Positions 39,086-52,141 are shown, counted from the stretch's first letter. The stretch: 64,000 nucleotides of DNA from Fulvia fulva (GCF_020509005.1 NC_063021.1:558001-622000); one strand, 5' to 3'. Numbers and translations are program-made. Notes: generated by a model not told the origin, from the sequence alone.

Positions 39086-41120
39086 CTTTATCTAGATCTT
39101 AGTAAGTATAAGCGTTAGTCGCTCGTACGCGCTAAGCTTTTCCTAACTATATCTACTAAAACGTAGACACTTAATAACCTAGGCACCGATACCGCCCTAG
39201 GTGCCTTCCCTTCCGACGACAACTCGAACGTATTCGCCGCCGAATAATAAGAGATCGAGAAGGATCTACTACCTAAAGAACAGTAGTTTGCCTTAACCTC
39301 CGACCCTATTAACTTCGTACAATTCCTCGACGAAGAATAGATCTTAGAAGAAGGAGGAATTAAGGGGTATAAGATTATAGAGTCAAGAGATAATATATCT
39401 ATACAAGATAGTGAAACTAATAATATACGCTAACCTAAGGAGTAGACAATCGCCTTAGAGTATACTACTATTAAGAGCCTAGCCGAGTTTATAATTCGTA
39501 CTATAGTATACCCGGAGATCATATTTCACCTCGTTCGCTAGATATAGTCAGACTTTATCACACTTTTTAACTAGGTCGAGTCCCTAAAGAAGGCTAATAA
39601 GGTTATATAGCGTAAGTACGCCGATATAAAGAAGGAACGTAACATCGTATCCGAGAGTCTTAGTCAACTCGAAAAGGATAAGGATGTTAAGGGCCTCTTT
39701 ATATTCTACTTTAATAAATACTAGAAGTATAAGAGTTAGATATAAGACCTTAAGGAAGCTAATTAGCGCCTCCGATAGGATAACGACACGCTCTTTAGAT
39801 AGGTCGAGGAGTAGTAGGTAGGCATGTTACCTAAGGACATTAAAGCCCTGTCTAAGCGCAATTAGGCTCTAAATAAGGAGGTAGTAGAGCTAAAGGCTTA
39901 GCTAGTAGCTAAGGACACGAACGGTACTAGCGATACTAGCGGTACTAACGGTAATAATAATAATAACCGTAGTCGTTAGGTCCGCGTCTACTCCCCTCGT
40001 CGTAACGGTATTTCACGATCACCTACGCCTCCTACTTAGTAGGACAGTATAGGTAGAGGCACCCGACGAGGAGCTAGTAGAGGTAGTAGCGATAACGACG
40101 GAGACAACTCTAATAATAATAAGGGTAGAGATAATAGTCGACTACGCCGTTACCTACGCCGTTACTCCTTACGACGAGAACGCTAGGACATACCTAGTAG
40201 TGCTTCTAGGGTAACTAGTAATACCGCCGTTAGCTAGTTCACTACTATCGAACCCTCCGTCAATATTATATATACTAACAAGTTAGTTAAGGACCTAGAA
40301 AGCAAGTTCGATAATAAGAATATAAACTTTAACCGTTAGCTCGATTAGCTAGAGATCAAGCTGTCCGTAATATAGTTCTAGACTATCGAGGACGGACTAC
40401 GCTATATCCTTAACTACCTCGACGGGTACCCGTACTAGCTATATAATCCGCGAGTACCCTCTAAGCGTACTAAGCGCAATTACGTTAACCCCTTTAAGTC
40501 TATCGATAGGATAATCTAATTCCTTATCGACCGGTATAGTAAGAAGGACGTTATAGGCAAGGCCTTCTAGAAGCTCTAGGTCTTATAGTAGGGTAAGAAC
40601 GAGTCATTTTCTATCTTTATCGCTAAGTACGACGAATAGCGCAACTTATACGACCTATTAGCTAAGACTAATCACCGCCTACTCGAGGGTAAGCTTAACT
40701 ACAAATACATAGAGGCACTACCTATAGAGACTAAGGACCGCGAAGACTTGGTCGACCTATACTACAAGCTCGAAGCTAAGTTCGAGCGCCTAAAGTCAAA
40801 GACCCTAACTATACTATAACCACCTCGTAGTACTAGCGGTAGTAACGGTACTATACCTACCGCGCCCGGCGTAGCCTAAGGTTTAGGCCTTAAGCTATAC
40901 GCTTAGATGCCGCGCGAATTTAAGGAACTTAAGAAGCTCGAGCCTAAGGAGAAGGCTAGTATTATCGTAGTAGGCGGTTATATCCGCTACCGCCGTATAG
41001 ACTATAACTTATACTCGCTAGACTGCCCTATTAAGTAGTATAAGCGCCCTCCGCCGCGCGCGAATACTAGCTCTATAATATAGACACCGGCCAACCCTTA
41101 GTAATAGGGAAATAGCTAGA
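39086..41120 (+). pseudogene. Gypsy C gag, degenerate
   Basis: Acidic N-terminal region at about 39230-39420, a coiled-coil-like Lys/Glu-rich stretch at about 39550-39900, and an Asn/Ser/Gly-rich low-complexity linker at about 39915-40200. A capsid-like region follows at about 40490-40820 (IAKYDE, LEGKLNYKYIEALP). Beyond it is a tail where a knuckle would be expected. RIP stops occur throughout. Confidence 0.65.
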
Positions 41121-41279
41121 CTAACGCTTAAGTACGATAACCGTTAGTCCTACTTACGAACATAATACTAAGAAGGAAATATAGCGAGATACGGTAATAT
41201 AAGGACTAGAGTATGCTTTACGTATATTAGTAAGCTCTCTAACACCGCCTATTATACGAGGGGCACTAAGGCCGAGAGT

Positions 41280-44200
41280 GTCCCCTTACCTTATAATACC
41301 TAGTAGTATAGATAGTAATCAAGCTCTTACCTTCCTTGATTATAGTGCCACCTCTTAGTATATAAATTCTGTATACGCTCGTATATAGAATCTTCCTCGA
41401 CTCTAGGAAGGACCTCTTTAATTAGGACTAGCTAATAGCGGCTCCGCTAACGAGTTTATTACCGAGTCTACTTACTTTCCTTTTAATGTCGGCGGCCACG
41501 TCGAAATCCTTAGCTACTATCTAGTAGAATCACTAGAGTATAACATCGTGCTCGGCTCTAGTTAGTTTATAGACTACGAACTAGAGATATAATAGGAGAA
41601 GGGCATTATAATAATGAATCATTTAAATTGCCGCACCTATAAGGCAAACTAGAGGTCTAATAAGCACCTAATAGTATAGTCTATTAACTATCTAGCTACG
41701 CTAGTACTATTAGGCAATTATCGACCGCCAATAGTAGAAGATAACCCCGACGAAGTTACCGCTCCTACGCTATCGTTACCTAAGTATATACCCTAACTAT
41801 AGTTCTATACGACGTTCGAGGACGAAGAGGATGACTTCCGTATATATACTCGATAACCGTTACCGGTAGACGGCGTTAAGACGTTAAAGCGACCGTACCG
41901 ATATACGAAACAAAAGTAACGAGTTGTCGAACTAGAACTAGAGATCGATATCGTAAATATCTCCGCGGCCTACGTAGTAAAACTAGCTTATAAGAAAGGA
42001 GCGGAAGTCTATATAATATAGATTATACTACCTAGTCAGAAGCACTACGCTAACCTATTACGAGCCTACGTAATAGTAGCGACTAGGCAAGACTTCGATC
42101 CTACTAGGCTCTACGCTATAAACCTTCGGAAGGTATAGTTAGCAAACCCCTTAACAGTATATATAATAATAGTGAATAGCGACTTCGATAGATTTATAAA
42201 AGGCAAAGACAAGGACTAAGATACTAAGGTCTACTTGCCCTAGGAACTATACGATTTTGAGGACTGTTTTAACCGTTAGGATATATCGAAGATCCTACCT
42301 CACCGCCCTAGTAAAGACTATAAAATACACCTTAAAGACGAAACCAAGTCACCTCCTTTTAAGCGGCTATACGTAATGTCGTCTCGCGAGAATAAGGTAA
42401 TTAAGAAGTGGGTCGATAATTAGCTAGAATCTAGAGCGATATAATAAAGTACGAGCCCGGCTTCTATACTAGTACTAATTATACGCAAACTAGGCGGCGG
42501 TCTACGGGTCTATATCGACTATAGAGCTCTTAATGCCCTTACGGTCAAAAGTAGATACCTAATACCGCTATTCTAAGAAACGCTAAACCGCCTAAATAGG
42601 AAGAAGTACTTTACTAAACTCGATATTATCTCTACCTTTAACCGTATTCGTATTACGGAGGGCTACGAATAGAAAACTGCGTTTAGTACTCGCTATAGTC
42701 AATTCGAGTATATAGTAATGCCTTTCGGCCTATATAATGCTCTAGGAACATTCTAGTTATACATTAACGATACGCTTAGGGAGTATCTCGATAACTTCTA
42801 TTTAGTATACCTAGATAATATCCTAATCTTTAGCGACATATTCGAGGAACATATATAACACGTACGTAAAGTGCTATAGCGTATACGTGAAGCCGGCCTA
42901 TTAATTAGATATCGACAAATACGAGTTCTACTAAATAGAGACGAAGTACCTTAGTGTTATTATAGGAGTCGACGGTATCCGTATAGACCCGGAAAAGGTC
43001 GATATAGTTAAGAACTAGCTTACTCCAATATGCCTAAAGGATGTATAAGCATTCCTTAGGTTCGGAAACTTCTATCGAAGGTTTATATAGAACTTCTCTA
43101 AAATCTATATACCCCTTACGAATTTAATAAAGACTAGTAAGAATAGTAAGCCAATACTATTCGTTTAGACAATAGAATACGAAGCAGCCTTCTAAGGATT
43201 GAAAGATATATTCTTAACGGACACGGTACTCGTATACTTCGTACTAGGGTTAGAAACTATAGTCGAAACAGATGCCTTAGATTTCGTTACTACCGTAGTA
43301 ATTTTATAGAAACATAGAGACGTCTAGAGACCGGTAGTATATATATCTAAGAAGATGTTACTATAGGAGTATAACTACGAGATTTACGATAAGGGACTAT
43401 TAGCTATCGTCCTCGCCTTCGAAGAATAGAGACCTAAGCTTACCGTTAACTTAGACGATGACATAGACACCGATTTCGAGAATACGAAGGATATAGACAA
43501 CAATCCCGTCATTATCTACTCCGATTATAAGAACCTAGAATACTTTATAAGTACGAAACAACTTAATAGACGGTAGGTACGCTAGGTATAGTTCCTAGTA
43601 TAGTTCGTATTCAAAATCACCTATCGTCTAGGTATATAGGGCATAAAGCCTAATAGCCTTACTAGACGATCGTAAGATCTACCGTCGGATCTAAGCGATT
43701 TACGTCTATAGAATTAGAGCTAGGTCATCCTACCGCCCGCTCGCCTCGATATTAAGCTCAATTCAAGCGAGCTACGGGAGGGGGAGGTAGCGTAGTAGGC
43801 AGTATAGTAGGATTTACTTATATAAGTCAAGGCTCTATATAACGAAGAGACCGTTTAGGCTACTATATAATAGCTATCCTAGAACTAGTAAGTACCCCTA
43901 TTACGTAAATACAAGATCGACGATCGCACGTCTAAAGTAGAAGATAGCATAATCTATATAAAGAACGCCTACGGAGGATATAGCTTGTTTATCCTAGAAG
44001 TTACTAGCGTAGTAGAACTTCGTACTCTAATTACGAAACGTTTCTACGACATACCCGCGGCTAGGCATCCCGGCCGTAAAAAGACATTCGAGTTGATCAG
44101 TAGATACTACCGCTAGCTACGTATAGTATAAACGATTAAGAGATTCGTCCGTAATTATGTTATATATAGAATAACGGTTCCGTTAAATCAGTAGTATTAG

Positions 44201-44654
44201 GGCCTCCTTATACTATTACCGGTACTCTTCGGAGTATAGGAGGATATCGCTATTAACTTCGTTATAGACTTGCCCGTAAGTAAGAGCTTAACCGATAGAC
44301 AAACGTATAAGAACGTCCTTATAGTTACGGACAGGCTTACTAAGGAGAGACACCTAATCCTAGTGCTATAGATAGACGCCCTATATATCGTATATATCTT
44401 TATCCGCTACATCTTCGTACGTTATAGCATTCCTAAGAGCATCGTCTCGGATCGGGGCTCCTAGTAGACGTCTACGTTCTAGAGACGAGTTCCCTCCCTA
44501 CTCGGTATTTAATAACGACTGTCGACGGCCTTTTACCTAGAATGCGATAGATAGTCTAAAAACACGAATAAGGTTATAGAACGTTACCTTAGGGCCTATA
44601 TTAACTACGCCTAAGATAATTAGGTTGATTAGTTACTACTTACCGAGTTTACTA
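41280..44654 (+). pseudogene. Gypsy C pol, first part (protease, RT, RNase H, integrase core), degenerate
   Basis: Protease remnant FLDYSATS at about 41332-41355. RT runs from about 42320 to 42990: [47 protein letters not shown] (motif A), VMPFGLYNALGTFQ and YLDNILIFS (motif C). RNase H covers about 43260-43650, with ETDALDF and a later YNYEIYDKGLLAIVLAFEE block. The integrase begins with HPGRKKTFELI near 44065 and a core Asp in NFVIDLPVS near 44250. The frame is interrupted at 44668 by LINE B2. Confidence 0.8.
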
Positions 44655-44668
44655 CTAACAATTATATA
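44655..44668. repeat. Target-site duplication of LINE B2, left copy
   Basis: CTAACAATTATATA recurs at 50661-50674 and flanks LINE B copy 2. Confidence 0.88.
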
Positions 44669-44899
44669 GATAGATAGATTATTCATTCGCCTGTTTTAGT
44701 GCCCTATAGCCTATGTAGGTCTCTCGCTATTTAGGTCTATTTGTGTAGGTAGGAAACCCGATTAACGGATGAAAACCTCCTCGTCTTTGCCCTCCTCGTT
44801 CTTTCCTGTCTTGTCCTTTCGTTCTCCTTCCTTTAGGGTACGCTAGTGTTATAGTTATTACCCTATAACTACCTTGCCCGTAACCCTAGTGATGTCCTC

Positions 44900-47800
44900 C
44901 TCTCGATTCCCTTTCTCCCTTCTGTTTCCCCGGCTCTTCTCTCTCTCTCCCTCCTCTCTATCCACCTTTCCGTTTCTACTACTAGGGAGAATTGCTCTAG
45001 GTAGTCCTCGTTAAGGATCCATCTTGTCACTTTCCTTATATCTTGTCTGTCCTAGATGATGGCCTAGTATTGCCTGTCTCTTGCCTTCGCCCTCTACTGG
45101 CTTCTCCCTTTTACCCACTTAGTACAGTTTAGCACCATGTGCTCCGGGTTTTGGGATAGGTAGCTATAGGGGTAACGTTTAGAATCGTATCCTAGGACTC
45201 TTCTTTAGTACAAGTATGCTCTTAGCCTAATGTGCTCAGAGCGAATCTAGATAGCTATACTTGCTTCCGCCCTCTTCAGGTCTTTATAGATAAGGTAGTT
45301 ATACCTCCCGAAGGTCCTGGCCGCTAGTAGGGCTCCTGGCCTCACCGGTTTTTGGTTCTAACGCGTTTCCTATAGGTGACCTACGATCCTTTCTACTTGG
45401 CTTTGCTTCTTTTTCCCTTTATCCCCTATGTTAGCTTGCTCCCTTAGAGCTTCTCTCTGTTTAAGGGCTGCTAGGATTTCCTATGATGTTTTTAGGTCTG
45501 CTTCCTTCTATAGGATTATGTGTGGCCGGTTAGGTCTTCTCCTCCTCTCCTACTAGGTTCTTATCCTTTGAGTAGCTGCTTAGATAGTTCCCTAGGCTGG
45601 GTATGCTAATGTCTTCTCTACGTATTGACACCTTATGCCCTAGAGGTACTCCCTGATAGGGGCTGTACCTGATTCCATTTCTATTGTCCTGTGAGGGGTT
45701 GACTTGTATGCCCCTAGTACTCTCTTTAGGTAGGCTACCTACGCTCTATTAAGGGGGTCCTCAATTCTCTTCAGGATGTGTTTTTCCGCTACCTAAATTG
45801 CTACTCTATACAGCATTACGGGCTTGATAATGGCCTTATATATAGTCTAGGCCTTTGTGAAGGTCGCCCCCTAGGTTAACGTAGTGAGTCTCTCGATTAA
45901 TTGTCTGTTAGTGTCCGCTCTCGCTTACGCCTTCTTCACTTGTGGTCCCTAGCTAAGTTTCGGGTCTAGCTATATCCTAAGGACTCTAAGTTCCCTTATA
46001 GGATAGGTCTCGAACCCCTAGATTTTTACTAGTACTACTAAGTTGTGTTTTGTCTTTGCCTTACTAAACTGGATAAGTTAGTACTTATCCGGTACGAATT
46101 TTGCCCTATACTCTCTTGCCTACTTTTCGTATTGTCTATGTCTCTCCTCTAGGAGTACGCAGTTTTCCTCTATAGACCCCGACTACGCTAGGATATTTAT
46201 GTTATCTACGAACCCCGATACTAAGGTATTTACTGTTTCTAGGAGTAGGGTCAGGTCGGCTATAAAGAGGAGGAATAGAATTGGGGAGAGTATAGAGCCC
46301 TATAGGATGCCCGTATTCGTAATTAGGGTCTACGGGGCTTTAAAGGACCCTAGGAGGATCTAGGTTGTTCTGTCCTTAAGGAATGACTATATAAAGTGTA
46401 CTATCTAGGCTAGGATACTTTTTATTCTAAGGATGTGTAGGAGCCTTACGTAGGACATATTGTCGAAAGCCCCTAATATGTCTAGTAAAAGCAGTGAGGC
46501 TACCTTGTTGTTACTATAGTACTAGATGTGTCTGATTTGCTCTATGATCAGTTCGACTACTATAAGGGTAGATCTCTTTTGTCTCCCCCCTATTTACGTT
46601 ACCGGGAGGAGGTTGTGTTCTTCTACTATTCCGGTGAGCCTTATAGCTACGACCTTCTCTAGGAGCTTCCCTAGTGTGTTCAGTAACGCAATTGGTCTAT
46701 ATGACTTCAACTTAGTATAGTCTTCCTTTTAGGGTTTCCTTAGGACGTAAGTTAGTAATTGCCTAAAGGCCTTTAGGCAATACCCCTACTTTATATACTA
46801 GGTGAAGATTAGCGTAAGCACTAGAGTAATGAGGCTACTACTAGCTTTTAGGTAATAGTTAGGGATCTTGTCTAGGCCTAGGGCTTTATTGCCCTTTAGT
46901 TTCTTAATAATGTTTCCGATCTCTATAGTAGATACTTACTAGTTAGCCTCCCTTAGCGGAGGAATGTGTGTTCCTAGGATGTTGCTTAGGTCTGCCTCTA
47001 CCTAAGTCCCGAAGAAGTGGTCTACGAATGCTTTCGCTTTCCCTATCGGAGTGGTTTGCGTTTCCCCGTCTTGGTCCTATATTAAGGGAAACTAGGGCGG
47101 GGAGTTTCGTTCCTCGTCTAGTTTCCTAGCCTATTCTACTAGTCTCCAGATTTGTTCCGGGTGTTCTATAATCATCCCTATAGTTGACCTCTACTCCTAC
47201 GTCTTGTCTCTTCTGATCTACGCCTTCTTTGCTTTATACGCGTTGTTATAGGCTTCCTAGTTTGCTTAGGTACGTCGTTGCTCCTATCTCCTTCTTGCTC
47301 TCCTTGCCTCCTTGACTTTGGCTATGCACTCTAGTGTCTAGTATAGCTTCTGGTATAGCGACCATCTCTTCTTAGGTATATAGGCCTAGGCTGCCCTTTG
47401 TATAGCTTCTATCAGCTGCTCCACTACTTGGTCAATCCCCTCCGTTGTATATATATTGTTAATGTTCACCTGTTCTAGTTCGCCTTCTAGCCGCTACTAT
47501 ACTAGTGTCTACTCGGCCTGCTTCTAGCAGAGCCTCCTCTTAGGTTCCCTCTCCTCCTCAATTGTGAGTTGGATATCGGTTTGGATTAGATAGTAGTCTG
47601 ATAAGGACTCTAGTTAGTCATTGACTATATAGCTTTCTACCCGTCGTATTAAGGCGTAGGACATAAAGTATAGGTCTAGCGTGCTAGAACTGTTGTTTCT
47701 AGCCTAAGTTTCTGTTCCCTTTGGCGTGATCATGTCCATTTAGGCTGTTTCTATCTGACTAATAAGCCTCCCTACTAAGAAGTGGTGTGCTAGGGTGAAG

Positions 47801-48280
47801 TCCGATCCCTACTTTAGGTAGTAGAGGTTAAAATCTCCTATTACGATGTTGTGGTTTTGTTGGTTTATTACTTCCGGGAGCCTTCCTAGCGTATATAGTT
47901 GTGTACTGCTTCTGGACTCTAGAGGTGGGTTGTATACGCTATAGATCAGGACTTGGCCTTGAGTTGTTTTGAGCTACACTGTAGTAATATCCCTATCGGT
48001 ACTCGGCTAGGCCTACTAGTCCTCTACTAGTACCTTCTTACTGACATAGATACAAGTTCGTAGGACTCCCTCGGTTCTGTTTATTACTACGTAGTATCTC
48101 GGGTCTCGTACAGTTAATAGAATCCTAGAGTATAGGTTGATCTATAGTTCCTATATTGCTATAATGTGGTGTTCCTCCGGGTCTAAGGCTTATAGAAAGC
48201 TCCTTTGGACCTTGTCTTTGCTTCTGTTCACATTATACTGAATTATTAATAGTCTGTTAGTGTGAGGCATTAGGACATGT
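44900..48280 (-). pseudogene. LINE B copy 2 ORF2 (AP endonuclease, reverse transcriptase, Cys/His tail), degenerate
   Basis: Minus strand. The endonuclease spans about 48250-47500, with HNIVIGDFNLYYLK at about 47855-47815. RT spans about 47030-45900: KGNKALGLDKIPNYYLKA at about 46899-46846, LLDILGAFDNMSYVRLL at about 46495-46440, and SGFVDNINILA at about 46215-46180. A C-terminal Cys/His cluster (NPEHMVLNC) lies at about 45165-45130. RNase H motifs are not seen. Stops are fewer than in copy 1, but still prevent a product. Confidence 0.82.
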
Positions 48281-48299
48281 TTGTGTCTAGGTCCGTTTG

Positions 48300-49562
48300 G
48301 TCTTACTATTAGTCTTGCTATTAGTTTTCCCGTCCCTCCTCCTGTTCTTCCCTTTAGGGTTGGCTCCCTATCATTTGGTTGATTCTCATTTGTCTATTGC
48401 TCTACGCTGCCTTGTATAAGAACGTTAGTCTCCCTATTGCTAGCACTATTTATAGCTCCTCTTGTGGCCGGGCTCTCTTATTCGGGTGGGTAGTTCTCTC
48501 TAGTTGTTTCTGTTTACCTACTAGGAACCTAGTTAGTATTGTTACCCTTGCTTCCCGCGCTCTCCACTAGGTTGATAGTCTAACTAGGCATTGGTTTGAC
48601 CATACCGGGTGTTTTCTCCCACATGCTACGCATCTTATGTCCTCCTTCCGTTTTTGGCACTCTTAGGTCGCGTGATCACTAGCATAGTGTGAGCAGACTA
48701 GTATAGCTTTGCTACACTTTAGGGCAATATGTCCGTACTGTTGACAGTTAAAACATTAAAGGATTCTATAGTTACTCTAATAGATTTCTACATCTAGCCT
48801 CTTAAAGTCCTAGTACAACCCTTGGTCTAAGACCTTGTTCGCTTGCTCTAGTGTTACAACCTATAAGATCAGCGAGGAGGCCCTCTTGCCCTCCTCTATC
48901 TTCTTCTTGACCTACGCTGTCTTTGTGATCTATAGTCCTAGTGCTATTACCTAGTTTTGCCTCTAGAGGTTTAGTGTATCCCTTTATATATCAAAGGTTC
49001 GTAGGACCCTATACGTAATTACTATGTACTGTTGATAGGAGACTTTCGCTATGCTCCCGATCTTCAGTGTCTACTCCTTATTTATTTCGAGGGCCTTCTT
49101 GTCCTATACGTATGCTATAAACAGCTTGACCCCTTTGTTGTCTGCCCTTGCCCCTACTATTCCCTTTACTCCGATCTTCTCGACTATCTCCCTCCCGGTC
49201 ATCTTTCCTATCTCTTCCTTCTCTTTCTAGTCCGTAATATAGACTCGTAGTACTATGCTTTAAGGGGGGGTGGGTTGGCTCGCGATTATTGCCTAGGTCG
49301 TTAGGCCCTAGGTCTGTCTCGGGTCTCTTTGAGGGTTGTTTCTTGCGTTTCGTGTTGCTGCCTCGATTACTATGTTAATCGTAGTGCTTGTTTGTCGTTT
49401 AAGCGCCTTTAGTCCCCCGAGCAGTTCGCTTATTACTCCTTTTAGTACTCTCTCCGGAAACCTCCCTTCTTCTACCGCTACTATCTCTTCCGCCTTCTTA
49501 TAGAGCGTCCTCCACTCGTCTCCCCCTTGCTCTCGGTCGTCTACTACCGTCGTCGTCGCCAT
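48300..49562 (-). pseudogene. LINE B copy 2 ORF1 (zinc-knuckle protein), degenerate
   Basis: Starts with an intact ATG at 49562. The first 84 codons are open (MATTTVVDDREQGGDEW…), ending at a TAG of RIP type at 49308. Further in, a perfect CCHC zinc knuckle, CFNCQQYGHIALKC, spans 48755-48714, and a second Cys/His set (VCSHYASDH…C) follows at about 48700-48655. This tandem arrangement is typical of Tad-like ORF1 proteins, which coat the LINE RNA. Confidence 0.8.
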
Positions 49563-49565
49563 TTT

Positions 49566-50660
49566 TCAATCCGTTGTACTTAATAAGGAAGGAATCGTAT
49601 TTAGTAAGCTAGCTACGAGATAAGGTAATAAGTCTTAACCGCGCTTTCCTACTTATCTAGCACTACCGTGTAGCCTCGTTTCGAGAGGTTAGCCCGGAGC
49701 AAAAGCTTCCCTCTACGCCCTCCCTCCCTATTTGCTCCTTAAGCCAATATCTACCTCTATAGGCCTAAGCCCTTTAGTGCTCTCTATTGACCGACATACG
49801 TATCCGTCCTCTCGGGCTATATAGACAGTATTAGCCGTCGCTACTAGTGTACACTACGCCCTAGGTTTTGACGCCCTTCGCGTTACCGTAGCCTATCTCT
49901 AGAAAGCGGCCGTCTATGCCTCGTAGGTTTGCTCGGGGCATACACTACGCCGGGTAGCGTACTCCTTACGTTTCTACCTACTAACTAATATAAAGTTCCT
50001 TATTACCCTGCCCTCGATCCTCCCCGATCACAGAACTAATCCACTTACATTATACGTCTTTTCCCCGTCCTAATAGCCGTCTTTTCCTTGCTTAGGCTAT
50101 CGTCTTTTCCTCGTCGCAATCTACTATATTAGACTAGGTACGTTATGTAGCGGGATAGGCAGTGCCTTAGGCAAAACCCTCGTTCCTATACCGGGTGTTT
50201 AATAGGCCCTTATAGGCTTCGTCGCGTGTCCACCTACCTACCGTATTGCCCGCTAGCAAACACTAGATTGTTTCGTAGTCCGCTCGACGCCGTTATATAG
50301 TCCGCTTAGTTGTTGTTCTGTAGTCCGCTCGTCTAATGTTCGTCGCTTAGCCCGCTCGGTTTACGGTCTCCGGAGGTGAAAATTCTGTACTTATACTAGA
50401 GGTGTCCTGTCGAGCGTATAGGCTACGGTTCCGCGCCCTTCTTATACGTAGAAAGAAGAGGGACTCGCTCCCGACACGAGTACACGCTCGTCGGATAGTT
50501 TTTATACCCGTTTTGCTAGTAGTCCTCTATTCGCCGCGGCTTCGCCTACGCTACGCGCCCGTCGCGCCTACGACGCTCCAGCGTGAGAATACTTGGCTCT
50601 CTCGTAGCTCGACGAGAGGTTCGTAGCCGACACTACGTATAGGCGATTCTCGTCGTCGAC
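49566..50660 (-). other. LINE B copy 2 5' leader (about 1.1 kb, non-coding)
   Basis: Lies between the ORF1 ATG and the right target duplication, so it belongs to the inserted unit. No coding signal is seen on the LINE strand. A plus-strand 74-codon frame at 50402-50626 has no recognisable content. LINE 5' leaders usually hold the internal promoter; I cannot locate one. Confidence 0.65.
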
Positions 50661-50674
50661 CTAACAATTATATA

Positions 50675-51480
50675 TTAGCTACTACTAGAGTATTACCCTT
50701 CTACGCTAATACCGGTCGTAACCTAGAATTTACGGATACTAGTCTAACTACCCCTATAAAGCTTATACCCTATAAGTAACGACTCGATATAGAATCTACG
50801 AATACGTTTGCTAAGCGTATAAACTAGATATACGTATATCTAAGGCAAGAAATTGTATTAGCCTAAGCATTATAAGCAGATTCTATAAACGTATATCGCT
50901 AGCTACCTCCGAATTATAATATCGGCGACGAAGTTTATATTAACACTACTAACTAGTTAATAACACGCCCGTCTAAGAAGCTCGACATTAAGAACGTAGG
51001 GCCGTACGAGATTCCCGTAGCACTCCCGTATTAAAATGCTTACCGCGTTATAATACCCGATTAGTAAGGTAATCTCTATAACACTTTCTACGCCTCGCTC
51101 CTATAACTAGCTACTAATAACCCCGAACCTAGACAGATCCTAGTACCGCCGCCTCTAATCGAGATTACCCGCGACGACGACGGCGAAATATCCGAAGAGT
51201 ACTCCGTAGAGGACATACTCGATAGGAAATATTTTAAGCTAAAGGGAAGACTACTAAAATACTTACTACCGAAGCAAGACGAATATAAGTACCTAGTAAA
51301 GTAGAAAGGATACCGCGAGCCGAGCTAGGAGATACTAGAAGCATTAGTAGGAGTAGCCGCCTCTATTATAGACTTCTACTACAACTTTCCGACGAAGTCT
51401 ATACCCGCCGACTTTAAGCCGCCGTACGACTAGGTACCTAATAAAGACCGAGTTACTAGTATACTACGATCTTATACTAA
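50675..51480 (+). pseudogene. Gypsy C integrase C-terminus and chromodomain, degenerate
   Basis: Resumes the integrase after LINE B2. A GPY/F-type module (KKLDIKNVGPYEI) is at about 50965-51010. A chromodomain is at about 51200-51390, with DEYKYLVK, a stop replacing the expected Trp, then KGYREPS, another stop, and EILEALV. The chromodomain shows C is a chromovirus, distinct from D. Confidence 0.75.
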
Positions 51481-51986
51481 GTCTAGGTAGTTGCCTACGG
51501 AGAACGCGAGTACGTCTATACTAGTAGTTATACCGTAAACTAATGCGCCCGTAACGGCGTCTAAGCTATAAGTAAGGACGTTACGCCGCTTGACAAGACT
51601 TAATACGAGTACGATAGAGTTCGATACGCCTATAGTTGACCTATAAAGCTCTATAGAAACGAACGCTATAGATATAGGCTCGGATACTTAATACGCTAGG
51701 GCTACTATAGAGCCGCGTATACCTACTTCTATAAAGATAACAACGGATAGAAGTCTCTATAATAAGCGTTAGAACAAGGATGTCGCTATATACCCTAAGC
51801 CTCTATATAGCCGTACTAGCTTAGCCGCCCGACGGATATAGTAATCGATAGTAAGGAGGATATTAAGAGTTTAGAGGGTGCTTAAGCTAGACAAGGTGGA
51901 CTAGAGGATAATATAGTTTTCGTAGATACACTACTATAGAGACAGAGCCGTCCGAGGACGAATAGCGATCTAAAGGGGGGGGGTAC
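51481..51986 (+). other. Gypsy C 3' region and polypurine tract
   Basis: Low-quality continuation of the pol C-terminus or 3' UTR, ending in AAAGGGGGGGGG at 51972-51983, three bases before the 3' LTR. The tract is uninterrupted, which fits a sequence containing no RIP target. Confidence 0.65.
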
Positions 51987-52136
51987 TATTACGGTTTACT
52001 ACTACCGTAACGTCGCGCGCCTTAGCGCTTCCTTATATATCTCGCGCGCTTCGCGCTTCTCTTTCGTAGCCTTACCGAATAACGCTTGTTTTACGGTAAC
52101 CCTATACTATCGTCTTATAGATTACTGCCCGTAATA
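51987..52136 (+). repeat. Gypsy C 3' LTR (150 bp)
   Basis: Starts TATTACGG (the TG start mutated to TA), ends GTAATA, and is followed by AGTTT. It provides the unsplit version of the LTR into which LINE B1 inserted. Confidence 0.88.
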
Positions 52137-52141
52137 AGTTT

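Larger units (their letters stand above)
44669..50660 (-). mobile_element. LINE B copy 2 (longest copy, moderately RIP-mutated)
   Basis: A minus-strand non-LTR element of about 6.0 kb between 14-bp duplications inside the Gypsy C integrase. The order in the LINE sense is a 1.1-kb 5' leader, ORF1, ORF2, 3' UTR and TCTA-repeat tail. It keeps clearly more CpA/TpG than copy 1, so several motifs read without change. It supplies the empty site for D2 at 45468-45472. Confidence 0.88.
27229..52136 (+). mobile_element. Gypsy C (RIP-mutated chromovirus with nested LINE B1, D2 and LINE B2)
   Basis: This plus-strand LTR retrotransposon has 150-bp LTRs, gag, protease, RT, RNase H, integrase and chromodomain. 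Its 5' LTR is split by LINE B copy 1 and its integrase by LINE B copy 2. Removing both insertions and their duplications leaves about 7.6 kb. The rejoined 5' LTR (52 + 98 bases) and the 3' LTR are both exactly 150 bp, and AGTTT duplications flank the whole element. All frames are ruined by RIP stops. Confidence 0.88.

Noticed and set aside
50402..50626. A 74-codon plus-strand frame.
   Set aside because: It lies antisense in the LINE B2 5' leader, is Arg-rich by composition and has no domain.
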